Source: Hydrogenimonas sp. (GTDB taxonomy: Bacteria > Campylobacterota > Campylobacteria > Campylobacterales > Hydrogenimonadaceae). From it: a stretch of DNA of 5,143 bases. The stretch is from NCBI GenBank assembly GCA_015494675.1, contig WGAW01000081.1:1-5143 (forward strand), in the 5' to 3' direction. This document shows, in pieces, positions 1-5,143 of the stretch. The notes beneath the pieces are model-generated. The model saw nothing but the letters and a program-made list of their open reading frames with translations. It searched no databases and was not told where the DNA came from. The first letter of the stretch is position 1; each line of letters starts with the position of its first letter. Made by a program: the position numbers and the translations under genes.

Positions 1-812
1 AGAATGCCGAAAACGATTGGGCCGTAAGACTCAAGTATGCCTACATATTCATAAGCGACGTACTTCCGAATACAGGTGTAGAGTTCGGTCAGTCGCACCG
101 ATCATGGATCGACTGGGAAGAGCACCACGGCTGGTGGTACCGCTCTATCTCGAAAACTTTTATAGAAGACAAACACGGAGCCGACCTGACAAACTCTGCC
201 GACATCGGCGTAAACTTTAAGACGAAGACTCCATACTTCAGCTCTGAAATAGGCGTATACAACGGCGAAGGCTACCACGGCAAGCATGCCGGAACAGAGA
301 TGTCCTACGAGTGGAGGCTTACCGCCAACGTCCTTGGGACCGGAAAGAAAAAAGTTCATATGGATGACGAATATTTCGATGTTTCATTTCTTGGACAGTA
401 CAACAACGACAACTATTATAAAAATGACGCGTTCGGTAATCCATCCAAAAAGCAGTGGTGGGGTATTCATGCGGTATACAACCGGCCGCAGTTTCTTATC
501 GCGGGTATGTATGTCGACTCAAGTTCAAGCACCTACAACTCCGGCAAAGGACGCGGTACCGGCTACAGCGTCAACGGTGAGTTCCGACCGGTCGAAAAGT
601 GGTCGATTTTGGGCAGATACGACTACTGGGAGGTCGAAAAAGATGCCGAAGCCGGTTCTTATGCCGGAAAAGATAAAAATCAGTACATTGCAGGCGTAGC
701 TTACGACTACAACAAAAACGTCAAGCTTATCGGAAACGTAACTTCCTATGACGACAAGGTAAACAAAAACAAAGCCGACAAGTTCATGTTCACTGCCGAA
801 GTTCACTGGTAG
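1..812 (+). CDS. Outer-membrane beta-barrel (porin-like) protein, C-terminal part; 5' end outside window
   Basis: The reading frame starting at base 3 is open from the window edge to a TAG stop at 810-812, giving 269 residues of a longer protein. An ATG at 300 is internal, because the same frame is equally protein-like upstream of it. The sequence alternates short polar/hydrophobic stretches rich in Tyr, Trp, Phe, Gly and Asn with loops rich in Asp, Lys and Ser. It has no long hydrophobic helix and ends in FTAEVHW. Amphipathic strands with a terminal aromatic residue are typical of barrels folded by the BAM complex. Segments such as ADIGVNFKTKTPYF and AGVAYDYNKNVKLIGNVTSY read as successive membrane strands. 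Its position just before pstCAB suggests a phosphate- or anion-selective porin, but that is inference from context; I see no substrate-defining motif. The signal peptide, if any, is outside the window. Barrel identity is fairly sure, substrate unknown. Confidence 0.8.
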   Translation, partial: NAENDWAVRLKYAYIFISDVLPNTGVEFGQSHRSWIDWEEHHGWWYRSISKTFIEDKHGADLTNSADIGVNFKTKTPYFSSEIGVYNGEGYHGKHAGTEMSYEWRLTANVLGTGKKKVHMDDEYFDVSFLGQYNNDNYYKNDAFGNPSKKQWWGIHAVYNRPQFLIAGMYVDSSSSTYNSGKGRGTGYSVNGEFRPVEKWSILGRYDYWEVEKDAEAGSYAGKDKNQYIAGVAYDYNKNVKLIGNVTSYDDKVNKNKADKFMFTAEVHW

Positions 813-820
813 AATACGCT

Positions 821-843
821 TTTTCCGGGCAATGCCCGGAAAA
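821..843 (+). terminator. Perfect 10-bp hairpin after the porin gene
   Basis: TTTTCCGGGC (821-830) and GCCCGGAAAA (834-843) are perfect reverse complements around a 3-base AAT loop, nine bases after the porin stop codon. The position and GC-rich core fit a transcription terminator or an mRNA 3'-end stabiliser for the porin transcript. No T-run follows on the plus strand (the next bases are TTGCATATC), so it is not a textbook intrinsic terminator. The only T-run forms the 5' arm of the stem. The hairpin itself is certain; termination is inferred. Confidence 0.6.
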
Positions 844-1004
844 TTGCATATCGATAACCCTGCCATACAGACAGCATCCTCTGCAAAGGGTTAAAATTTT
901 AATTATCGTGCCGATGTTATTATCCCGCCGACAATGATCTGCCGGTTTTAACGAGCCATTGCAAGATGGCTCGGAGAGCTTGCAAATTTCACTCTTACTC
1001 CCTT

Positions 1005-1032
1005 GCGGCCGGAAATTCATACTCCCGGCCGC
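1005..1032 (+). terminator. GC-rich 8-bp hairpin upstream of the pstC promoter
   Basis: GCGGCCGG (1005-1012) and CCGGCCGC (1025-1032) form a perfect eight-pair, all-GC stem with a 12-base loop. It is followed by TTCACTACCCCCTTTT, a weak pyrimidine tract. It sits 11 bases before the tandem 11-bp repeats of the pstC promoter, so it may end transcription arriving from upstream. The lack of a proper T-run makes the terminator role uncertain. Confidence 0.4.
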
Positions 1033-1043
1033 TTCACTACCCC

Positions 1044-1065
1044 CTTTTGTAACAGTTTCGTAACC
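1044..1065 (+). promoter_or_regulatory. Putative Pho box: two tandem 11-bp units upstream of pstC
   Basis: CTTTTGTAACA (1044-1054) and GTTTCGTAACC (1055-1065) are head-to-tail copies matching at 8 of 11 positions, with the identical core GTAAC repeated exactly 11 bases apart. Direct repeats with an 11-bp period are how OmpR/PhoB-family regulators bind. The second core ends 10 bases before the -10 box, replacing the -35 element, which is the classical layout of a PhoB-activated promoter. The second unit begins with GTTTC, which also resembles the half-site I recall for the Campylobacter jejuni PhosR regulator. Its location in front of phosphate transport genes supports phosphate-starvation control. 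The repeat is visible; the regulator is inferred. Confidence 0.65.
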
Positions 1066-1074
1066 GAACCTCCA

Positions 1075-1080
1075 TATAAT
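1075..1080 (+). promoter_or_regulatory. -10 box (TATAAT) of the pstCAB promoter
   Basis: A perfect TATAAT lies here, 31 bases before the pstC start codon. At the usual -35 distance there is no TTGACA-like hexamer. Instead the tandem 11-bp repeats occupy that region, as expected for an activator-dependent promoter. Transcription would begin near 1087, giving a leader of about 25 bases. Confidence 0.65.
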
Positions 1081-1099
1081 TGCGCATATTTCAAAACCG

Positions 1100-1104
1100 A
1101 AAGG
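1100..1104 (+). promoter_or_regulatory. Ribosome binding site for pstC
   Basis: AAAGG lies seven bases before the GTG at 1112. No in-frame ATG or better-placed start occurs nearby, so this modest Shine-Dalgarno supports the GTG as the pstC initiation codon. Confidence 0.55.
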
Positions 1105-1111
1105 TTACAAC

Positions 1112-1975
1112 GTGAATAGAGCCATCGATCTCATATTTCACAACACGACACGCTTCTTCGCCATCTCGGTGCTATTGGTGCTTGCGGCACTCTTCGCGGT
1201 TCTTTTTAACGAAGCGAAACCGGCAATAGACGCATTCGGCCTCGACTTCATCATAAACAGCAAATGGGCGCCCAATATGGACATTTTCGGCGGTTTTCCG
1301 GCCATATACGGATCGATCGTCTCTACCGTTATCGCCATGCTGATAGCCACTCCCGTCGCCATAGGCATCGCCATATTCCTCAGCGAACTCGCCCCGCCGT
1401 GGATAGCCGCACCGGTAGGTATGGCCATAGAGCTTCTGGCCGCGATACCGTCCATAATCTACGGAATGTGGGGTCTTTTCTATCTCGCACCGGTACTAAG
1501 AGATATCTGGGGAGGCAACGGTCTTGGCCTCATGACGGCCGGAATCGTCCTTTCGATAATGATCCTCCCTTTTATGGCCGCAATAACCAGAGACGCCATG
1601 AAGACCACACCGGAGATTCTCAAAGAATCGGCATACGGCATGGGTGCGACTCGCTGGGAGGTGCTCAAAGATGTAGTCATACCCTACGTCAAAAGCGGTA
1701 TCATCGGCTCTATCATCCTGGCTTTGGGACGCGCCGTTGGAGAGACGATGGCGGTAACGTTCGTCATGGGCAACGCCCACAAGGTTCCCGACTCCATCTT
1801 CAAACCTGCCACATCCATACCGGTGACTCTGGCAAACGAATTTACGGAGGCCGATACCGATCTTTACTACTCGAGTCTCTTCTATCTTGCACTTATACTG
1901 CTTATAATAAGCTTCACGGTAATCGCCACGGCCAAATTCTGGTTCCTCAGAAACCTCCGGGAGCAGCGCGTATGA
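1112..1975 (+). CDS. pstC: Phosphate ABC transporter permease PstC
   Basis: The gene encodes a 287-residue inner-membrane protein, one of the two channel subunits of the PstSCAB high-affinity phosphate importer. Six hydrophobic segments are visible, at about residues 14-33, 66-90, 103-127, 138-158, 196-220 and 253-277. The coupling (EAA-type) loop, which contacts the ATPase, is at about 172-191 and includes AYGMGATRWEVLKD, followed by the Pst-family GRAVGETMA at 206-214. AIPSIIYG at 111-118 is also typical of PstC/PstA permeases. The length is near normal for PstC. The GTG start is chosen for its preceding AAAGG and because the protein then begins with a short polar stretch before the first helix. 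It is the first gene of pstCAB, with its own putative phosphate-controlled promoter, and its stop overlaps the pstA start. No pstS lies immediately upstream, which is unusual. Confidence 0.95.
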   Translation: MNRAIDLIFHNTTRFFAISVLLVLAALFAVLFNEAKPAIDAFGLDFIINSKWAPNMDIFGGFPAIYGSIVSTVIAMLIATPVAIGIAIFLSELAPPWIAAPVGMAIELLAAIPSIIYGMWGLFYLAPVLRDIWGGNGLGLMTAGIVLSIMILPFMAAITRDAMKTTPEILKESAYGMGATRWEVLKDVVIPYVKSGIIGSIILALGRAVGETMAVTFVMGNAHKVPDSIFKPATSIPVTLANEFTEADTDLYYSSLFYLALILLIISFTVIATAKFWFLRNLREQRV

Positions 1976-2811
1976 GAAGACAGAACAGACGCATACTCGT
2001 CAACAAGATCGTAATGGTACTCTCCACCGCAGCTGCGATAGCAGGTCTTATATTTCTTTTCTGGATTATCGGAGTACTCTTCTACAAAGGGTTCAGCGCC
2101 CTGAACCTCGACATATTCACATACGATATGGCACCTCCGGGCAGGGAGCCGAGCGGCCTTAGAAACGCACTTGTAGGGCAACTGCTACTGGTTCTGGGTG
2201 CATCTTTCATAGGGGTTCCCATAGGTATACTCGCAGGAACCTACCTAAGCGAATACGGCGGGAAAAAGAGCAGACTCGCAAGGCTCATACGAGACATATC
2301 CGACATCATGATGAGCACTCCGAGTATCGTGATAGGCGCATTCGTATACGCGATACTCGTAGAGCCGTTCGGCCACTTCAGCGGATGGGCGGGAATAGCC
2401 GCGCTGGCAGTGATGATGGTGCCTATAGTTCTGCGCACGACCGACGATATGCTGCAACTGGTACCCGGAAGCCTGCGCGAAGCGGCGGCAGCTCTGGGCG
2501 CACCGAAATACAAGGTGATTTTACAGGTGGTTTTCCGCGGAGCGAAAGTGGGCATTTTGACCGGAGTCCTTCTTTCGGTCGCAAGAATAGCAGGCGAGAC
2601 GGCTCCGCTTCTATTTACATCGTTTAGCAACAACTTCTTCTCTACAGATCTCGACCGACCTATCGCATCGCTGACAGTGACGATGTTCAACTATGCCACA
2701 AGCCCTTATGAGGACTGGATAGATCAGGGGTGGGCCGCCGCGCTCATTCTGGCACTCTTCGTATTGGGCGCAAATATCGCGGGGCGCATAATTGTGCGGC
2801 AGAAAAAGTAG
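1972..2811 (+). CDS. pstA: Phosphate ABC transporter permease PstA
   Basis: The gene encodes the second 279-residue channel subunit of the phosphate importer, which pairs with PstC in the inner membrane. Hydrophobic segments lie at about residues 13-37, 66-92, 113-131, 136-154, 190-209 and 253-275. The ATPase-contacting loop is at about 168-188 (REAAAALGAPKYKVILQVVF), followed by the PstA hallmark ARIAGETAPLLFT at 204-216; STPSIVIGAF at 115-124 is also conserved. The basic N-terminus (MRRQNRR) fits a cytoplasmic start. The ATG overlaps the pstC stop (ATGA, 1972-1975), with GGGAG at 1959-1963 as ribosome binding site, indicating translational coupling. The same frame stays open upstream as far as 1264, but that part lies inside pstC and has an unnatural Arg/His/Gly-rich composition, so it is not an N-terminal extension. 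Confidence 0.95.
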   Translation: MRRQNRRILVNKIVMVLSTAAAIAGLIFLFWIIGVLFYKGFSALNLDIFTYDMAPPGREPSGLRNALVGQLLLVLGASFIGVPIGILAGTYLSEYGGKKSRLARLIRDISDIMMSTPSIVIGAFVYAILVEPFGHFSGWAGIAALAVMMVPIVLRTTDDMLQLVPGSLREAAAALGAPKYKVILQVVFRGAKVGILTGVLLSVARIAGETAPLLFTSFSNNFFSTDLDRPIASLTVTMFNYATSPYEDWIDQGWAAALILALFVLGANIAGRIIVRQKK

Positions 2812-2828
2812 AGCACCTCAAATCTCAA

Positions 2829-2864
2829 GCCGGAGATTTTCCGGCCTAATCGGCTCCGAGCCGA
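2829..2864 (+). other. Two small hairpins between pstA and pstB
   Basis: In the 85-base gap, GCCGGA (2829-2834) pairs with TCCGGC (2840-2845), and TCGGCT (2850-2855) pairs with AGCCGA (2859-2864) with a 3-base loop. The second is followed by an A/T-rich stretch without a T-run. They could be an RNA-processing or stability element that adjusts PstB levels relative to the permeases, or a leaky terminator. The stems are short, so a functional role is only suggested. Confidence 0.4.
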
Positions 2865-2896
2865 CAAGATAGATATTTTAAAAAAGGAAACCGTCT

Positions 2897-3682
2897 ATGG
2901 CGACTATATGTGAAGTGACACAGAATCATATAATAGAGGTAAAAGATTTCAGTTTCTACTACGCCGGTGTGGATAGGCCGAATCTTAAAAATATAAACAT
3001 GCCGATAGGTGAAGGAGCCGTCACGGCCCTCATCGGCCCGAGCGGATGCGGAAAGACCACTCTTCTTAGATGCTTCAACCGCATGCACGACCTCTACCCG
3101 GGCAACCGCTACAAGGGTGAAATTGTCTTTGAAGGGCGCAACATCCTTACCAAAAAAGAGGATCTGATAAAACTGCGCACACGTATCGGTATGATATTTC
3201 AAAAACCGACACCCTTTCCGATGAGCATCTACGACAATGTCGCTTACGGACTGCGTCTTCAGGGGATAAAGAGCCGAAGCGAACTCGACGGCCGTGTCGA
3301 ACAGGCGCTAAAAGACGCCGCACTGTGGAAAGAGGTGGGAGATAGGCTCAAAGAGAGCGGCACGGCGCTTTCGGGCGGGCAGCAGCAGAGACTCTGCATA
3401 GCAAGGGCCGTAGCGGTCGAACCGGAAGTCCTGCTCTTCGACGAGCCGACATCGGCACTCGACCCTATCAGTACCCAGGCCATAGAGGAGCTGATTATAA
3501 AACTCAAAGAGAGAGTAACCATCATCATAGTGACGCACAACATGCAGCAGGCCGCCCGCGTCAGCGACTACACCGCCTTCATGTATCTGGGCGACCTGAT
3601 AGAGATGGGAGTCACGGAAGAGCTCTTCATCACCCCCAAAGAGGAGATGACCGAGCAGTATATTACAGGCAAATTCGGCTGA
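2897..3682 (+). CDS. pstB: Phosphate ABC transporter ATP-binding protein PstB
   Basis: The gene encodes a 261-residue cytoplasmic ATPase that drives phosphate import through PstC/PstA. All ABC motifs are intact: Walker [10 protein letters not shown] (47-55), Q-loop Gln102 in [10 protein letters not shown], signature LSGGQQQR (158-165), Walker B VLLFDEP (178-184), D-loop SALD (186-189) and switch His214 in [15 protein letters not shown] after Walker A and [29 protein letters not shown] are characteristic of PstB rather than other ABC ATPases. The start is supported by AAGG at 2884-2887, nine bases upstream of the ATG. The length is at the upper normal range for PstB, with about ten extra N-terminal residues ahead of the conserved domain. 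It is probably co-transcribed from the pstC promoter. No phoU follows; the next gene is convergent, 18 bases away. Confidence 0.97.
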   Translation: MATICEVTQNHIIEVKDFSFYYAGVDRPNLKNINMPIGEGAVTALIGPSGCGKTTLLRCFNRMHDLYPGNRYKGEIVFEGRNILTKKEDLIKLRTRIGMIFQKPTPFPMSIYDNVAYGLRLQGIKSRSELDGRVEQALKDAALWKEVGDRLKESGTALSGGQQQRLCIARAVAVEPEVLLFDEPTSALDPISTQAIEELIIKLKERVTIIIVTHNMQQAARVSDYTAFMYLGDLIEMGVTEELFITPKEEMTEQYITGKFG

Positions 3683-3718
3683 TTCGAACTTTCAAACCGC
3701 TCAGCCGCCGTAAGCGGC
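3676..3718. terminator. Convergent gene junction with overlapping inverted repeats
   Basis: CGGCTGA (3676-3682, the end of pstB) and TCAGCCG (3701-3707, the end of the opposing gene) are reverse complements with an 18-base loop. A tighter stem, GCCGC (3704-3708) with GCGGC (3714-3718), overlaps it. Much of the larger repeat arises because both genes end in Gly-TGA. There is no T-run on either strand, so any role in bidirectional termination is tentative. Confidence 0.3.
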
Positions 3719-4192
3719 CATCTTCGATCCCAGCTTCTGCATACGGGAAAAGAGTCGCATCATGGAGTCTTTTCGCACACTCCGCAAAGAGGCCTCCTCC
3801 TCTTCCAAAAGCATCTGCTTTTCGAGAATCTTCTCCTCTTTCGCAACCAGCTTCTCATAACGCTTTTTCAACTCTTTGTACTCGTTCTCAAGAGCCCCAA
3901 GCTCCTTCACAAGCCTTCTATAGTCTCGATCGAGAGTTTTCAGTTTTCTACCGCTGTCAGCCTTTAGAATCTCCTTTTTGACTCTGGCTATTTTGTTGAC
4001 TCTTTTGTGTATCTTTCGCTCCAGTTTCCGCATCTTCGAAACTGTCTGCACAACCTGATCTTCAATTTTGGAAACCTTATCGTGAAGCTTGTGGATCAGA
4101 CTATCGATATCACCTATCCTCCCTTCGCTCTCTCCAAGAAGATCCAAAAGCTCCTCTATGGCCTTTTTGGTTTTCATCAACTCTTTTTGCAT
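3701..4192 (-). CDS. Small charged coiled-coil protein of unknown function
   Basis: I do not recognise this family. The 163-residue product is almost entirely predicted helix. It has no proline, cysteine or tryptophan, and is very rich in Lys, Glu, Leu and Arg. Hydrophobic residues recur in a 3/4 pattern at 29, 33, 36, 40, 43, 47, 54, 57, 61, 68 and 75, marking a coiled coil. After a break near residues 79-82 (DSGR), a second helical stretch runs from about 88 to 135. The tail (SMMRLFSRMQKLGSKMAAYGG) is more neutral. No signal peptide or membrane segment is visible, so it is probably cytoplasmic. I chose the ATG at 4192 because AAGGGG (4199-4204) lies six bases upstream; a TTG at 4198 would directly abut that site. 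The gene is convergent with pstB and divergent from the SagB-like gene, so it is likely a single-gene unit. Context does not tie it to phosphate transport. Confidence 0.8.
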   Translation of the reverse strand: MQKELMKTKKAIEELLDLLGESEGRIGDIDSLIHKLHDKVSKIEDQVVQTVSKMRKLERKIHKRVNKIARVKKEILKADSGRKLKTLDRDYRRLVKELGALENEYKELKKRYEKLVAKEEKILEKQMLLEEEEASLRSVRKDSMMRLFSRMQKLGSKMAAYGG

Positions 4193-4198
4193 CTGCAA

Positions 4199-4220
4199 CC
4201 CCTTTTTTGCGTATATTCTA
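4199..4220 (-). promoter_or_regulatory. Ribosome binding site and possible -10 box of the coiled-coil gene
   Basis: On the minus strand, AAGGGG (4204-4199) precedes the ATG at 4192 by six bases and decides the start over the upstream TTG. Further upstream, TAGAAT (4220-4215) is a plausible -10 box, giving transcription from near 4208 and a leader of about 16 bases. There is no clear -35 element. The ribosome site is convincing; the promoter is tentative. Confidence 0.5.
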
Positions 4221-4236
4221 CCTAAAACTTCTCTTT

Positions 4237-4343
4237 TATAATGCTACCTGAAGCACAGAAAACCGGTTAAACTCTTAGCTCCCACTTTCACTTTAGATGC
4301 ACTTTCCGACCGAAACCCTCATCAAACAGTTTTGCGCTACAAT
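4237..4343 (+). promoter_or_regulatory. Candidate promoters for the SagB-like gene
   Basis: Two -10-like boxes face the downstream gene. TATAAT at 4237-4242 would give a leader of about 110 bases. TACAAT at 4338-4343, preceded by GC, would start transcription almost at the ribosome binding site. Neither has a recognisable -35. Between them lie the palindrome AACCGGTT (4261-4268) and three copies of CACTTT (4283, 4289, 4300), the last two 11 bases apart. Which promoter is used cannot be decided from sequence. Confidence 0.4.
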
Positions 4344-4349
4344 CGCGTT

Positions 4350-4355
4350 AAGGAG
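4350..4355 (+). promoter_or_regulatory. Strong ribosome binding site for the SagB-like gene
   Basis: AAGGAG lies within AAGGAGAGAGA, five bases before the ATG at 4361. It is close to the ideal Shine-Dalgarno and fixes the start of the downstream gene. Confidence 0.75.
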
Positions 4356-4360
4356 AGAGA

Positions 4361-5143
4361 ATGTTCAAAACAGACGAAGAGTGCACCGGCAGAGAGTACC
4401 ATGAGGCCACCAAACACTCGTGGCTTTCGGTAAGGCGCAGCCCGAACCGGCTTAACTGGGACAACCGACCCGCTTCCATGAAGTTCTACCCCGAATCGAT
4501 GCCCCGTTCCCCGCTTTTAAAAAGCGTGCCGGCCCACAACTTCATCTACCATATAGGCGGCATAACGGCAAAAAAGAGCTACCCCGGAGTCGAGTACTAC
4601 CTTAGAACGAACCCCAGCGCCGGGGCTTTGTACCCGAATGAGCTATATTTTCAGGCTTCGGGTGTAGAAGGGTTTGAAGACGGCATCTACCACTTCGAAG
4701 TCGGCTCATCTTCGGCCGTACTTTTGCACCCTTTGAGAGATGACGAGGGCATAGAACCGCTGCTCGGAATCCCTTGGAGGATGAGAGGTCTGCTTTTTCT
4801 CGTAAGCTCGCCATACTACCGCTCGGCGTGGAAATATAAAAACAGGGCGTTTCGCTACTGCCTGCTCGATGCAGGGCATATACTGGGCTCCATAGAGGCG
4901 GCGAGCCGGCTCTACAACCACGCCTACCGCATAGTGTACGACATAGAGCTCGAGAGACTCAACAACTTTTTCGGCTTCGGCAGGGAGGAGTTTTTTCTCT
5001 CCGCCGCAATCTGCGCCGTCCCGGAAAAGGAGATGATCGTAAAAGTTCCCGATACTGCCATTATAAACGCCGATGCTACCGGAGTCTTCGAGCCGGTACC
5101 TCTTATAGAGGCGGCATACCGCGACTCCATGAAGCTTAAAGGG
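4361..5143 (+). CDS. SagB/ThcOx-family nitroreductase-like FMN oxidoreductase, N-terminal part; 3' end outside window
   Basis: The frame is open for 261 residues to the window edge. The N-terminal YHEATKHSWLSVRR (13-26) followed by NRLNWDNRP resembles the opening of SagB-type dehydrogenases. NPSAGALYPNELY (84-96) matches the family's flavin-binding Ser-Ala-Gly-Ala-Leu-Tyr-Pro motif. RAFRYCLLDAGHILGSIEAAS (162-182) matches the conserved Arg-Tyr...Asp-Ala-Gly-His helix of the nitroreductase fold. SagB and ThcOx members use FMN to oxidise azolines in peptide natural products, but many homologues in free-living bacteria are stand-alone and have unknown substrates. Larger relatives carry two nitroreductase-like domains; here the first is visible and a new stretch begins near residue 225, so a two-domain protein is plausible. 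No signal peptide is seen. No YcaO or precursor-peptide gene is in the window, so a role in peptide modification is not supported. The start is fixed by AAGGAG upstream. Confidence 0.8.
   Translation, partial: MFKTDEECTGREYHEATKHSWLSVRRSPNRLNWDNRPASMKFYPESMPRSPLLKSVPAHNFIYHIGGITAKKSYPGVEYYLRTNPSAGALYPNELYFQASGVEGFEDGIYHFEVGSSSAVLLHPLRDDEGIEPLLGIPWRMRGLLFLVSSPYYRSAWKYKNRAFRYCLLDAGHILGSIEAASRLYNHAYRIVYDIELERLNNFFGFGREEFFLSAAICAVPEKEMIVKVPDTAIINADATGVFEPVPLIEAAYRDSMKLKG

Larger units (their letters stand above)
813..1111. other. Gene-free structured spacer between the porin gene and pstC
   Basis: This 299-base stretch holds no convincing gene. Besides the hairpin just after the porin stop, it contains several inverted repeats. 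TAACCCT (855-861) pairs with AGGGTTA (887-893); TTAAAATTTTAA (891-902) is a 12-bp palindrome; CGAGCCAT (952-959) pairs with ATGGCTCG (966-973); and GCGGCCGG (1005-1012) pairs with CCGGCCGC (1025-1032). The last lies just upstream of the pstC promoter and could insulate it from read-through. A 76-codon minus-strand frame crosses the region (790-1020), but its composition is not protein-like and it overlaps the end of the porin gene. The remainder is unassigned. Confidence 0.6.

Noticed and set aside
286..699. 137-codon plus-strand frame overlapping the porin gene
   Set aside because: It is a different frame within the barrel-coding sequence; the Thr/Ser/Lys-rich product is a shadow of Tyr/Asp/Asn codons.
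525..866. 113-codon minus-strand frame opposite the end of the porin gene
   Set aside because: Its Val-rich stretches mirror the Asp/Tyr/Asn codons of the barrel gene; no independent start signal or recognisable domain.
790..1020. 76-codon minus-strand frame in the spacer before pstC
   Set aside because: It crosses several hairpins and the porin stop codon, has no ribosome site I recognise, and its sequence has no family resemblance or sensible composition.
1264..1971. Long upstream extension of the pstA reading frame, adding 236 codons
   Set aside because: It lies wholly within pstC in another frame and its product is rich in Arg, His and Gly with no membrane segments. The ATG at 1972 has a ribosome binding site and the typical ATGA overlap. 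The openness is a by-product of codon use in pstC.
2241..2690. 149-codon minus-strand frame opposite pstA
   Set aside because: It mirrors a clear conserved gene, has no ribosome binding site I can identify, and its low-complexity Ser/Arg/Thr-rich product looks like an antisense shadow.
3676..3707. Inverted repeat joining the two convergent stop codons, as a designed bidirectional terminator
   Set aside because: Most of the complementarity follows simply from both genes ending in GGC TGA, and neither strand has a T-run; kept only as a low-confidence feature.
4706..4921. Minus-strand frames opposite the SagB-like gene
   Set aside because: The plus-strand frame is continuous, has a strong ribosome site and carries conserved nitroreductase motifs, so the opposing short frames are shadows.
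1..5143. CRISPR array, tRNA, insertion sequence or prophage remnant
   Set aside because: I saw no regularly spaced repeats, no cloverleaf-like segment, no transposase motifs and no terminal inverted repeats with target duplications.

Overview
The window looks like chromosomal DNA of a mid-GC member of the Campylobacterota (the former Epsilonproteobacteria), possibly a Hydrogenimonas, Sulfurovum or Nitratiruptor relative. This is inferred from protein character, frequent AUA/AGA/AGG codons at roughly balanced GC, and promoters with a clear -10 box but no recognisable -35. I cannot fix the genus from sequence alone.

Layout. (1) Positions 3-812, plus strand: the C-terminal 269 residues of an outer-membrane beta-barrel protein of porin type, ending in an aromatic residue and followed by a perfect 10-bp hairpin. 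(2) Positions 813-1111: a structured, gene-free spacer with several hairpins. It ends in a well-formed promoter: two tandem 11-bp units (TTTNGTAAC core) lie ten bases upstream of a perfect TATAAT, the arrangement of a Pho box. (3) Positions 1112-3682: pstC, pstA and pstB, the two membrane permeases and the ATPase of the high-affinity phosphate ABC importer. pstC and pstA overlap by ATGA; pstA and pstB are separated by 85 bases carrying two small hairpins. (4) Positions 3701-4192, minus strand, convergent with pstB: a small, highly charged, proline-free coiled-coil protein that I do not recognise. (5) Positions 4193-4360: a divergent promoter region. (6) Positions 4361-5143, plus strand, running off the end: the N-terminal 261 residues of a SagB/ThcOx-type (nitroreductase-fold) FMN oxidoreductase.

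How they fit together: the porin could bring phosphate or another anion across the outer membrane. PstC and PstA form the inner-membrane channel and PstB powers it. A PhoB/PhosR-type response regulator probably switches pstCAB on in phosphate starvation. The periplasmic binding protein PstS and the regulator PhoU, usual members of such operons, are not in the expected places: PstS may lie upstream of the window, and pstB is followed directly by the convergent coiled-coil gene.

I see no tRNA, rRNA, CRISPR array or mobile element. Apart from the unrecognised coiled-coil gene and the promoter details, this is a fairly ordinary core-metabolism region, and I do not see convincing evidence of an undescribed multi-gene system.
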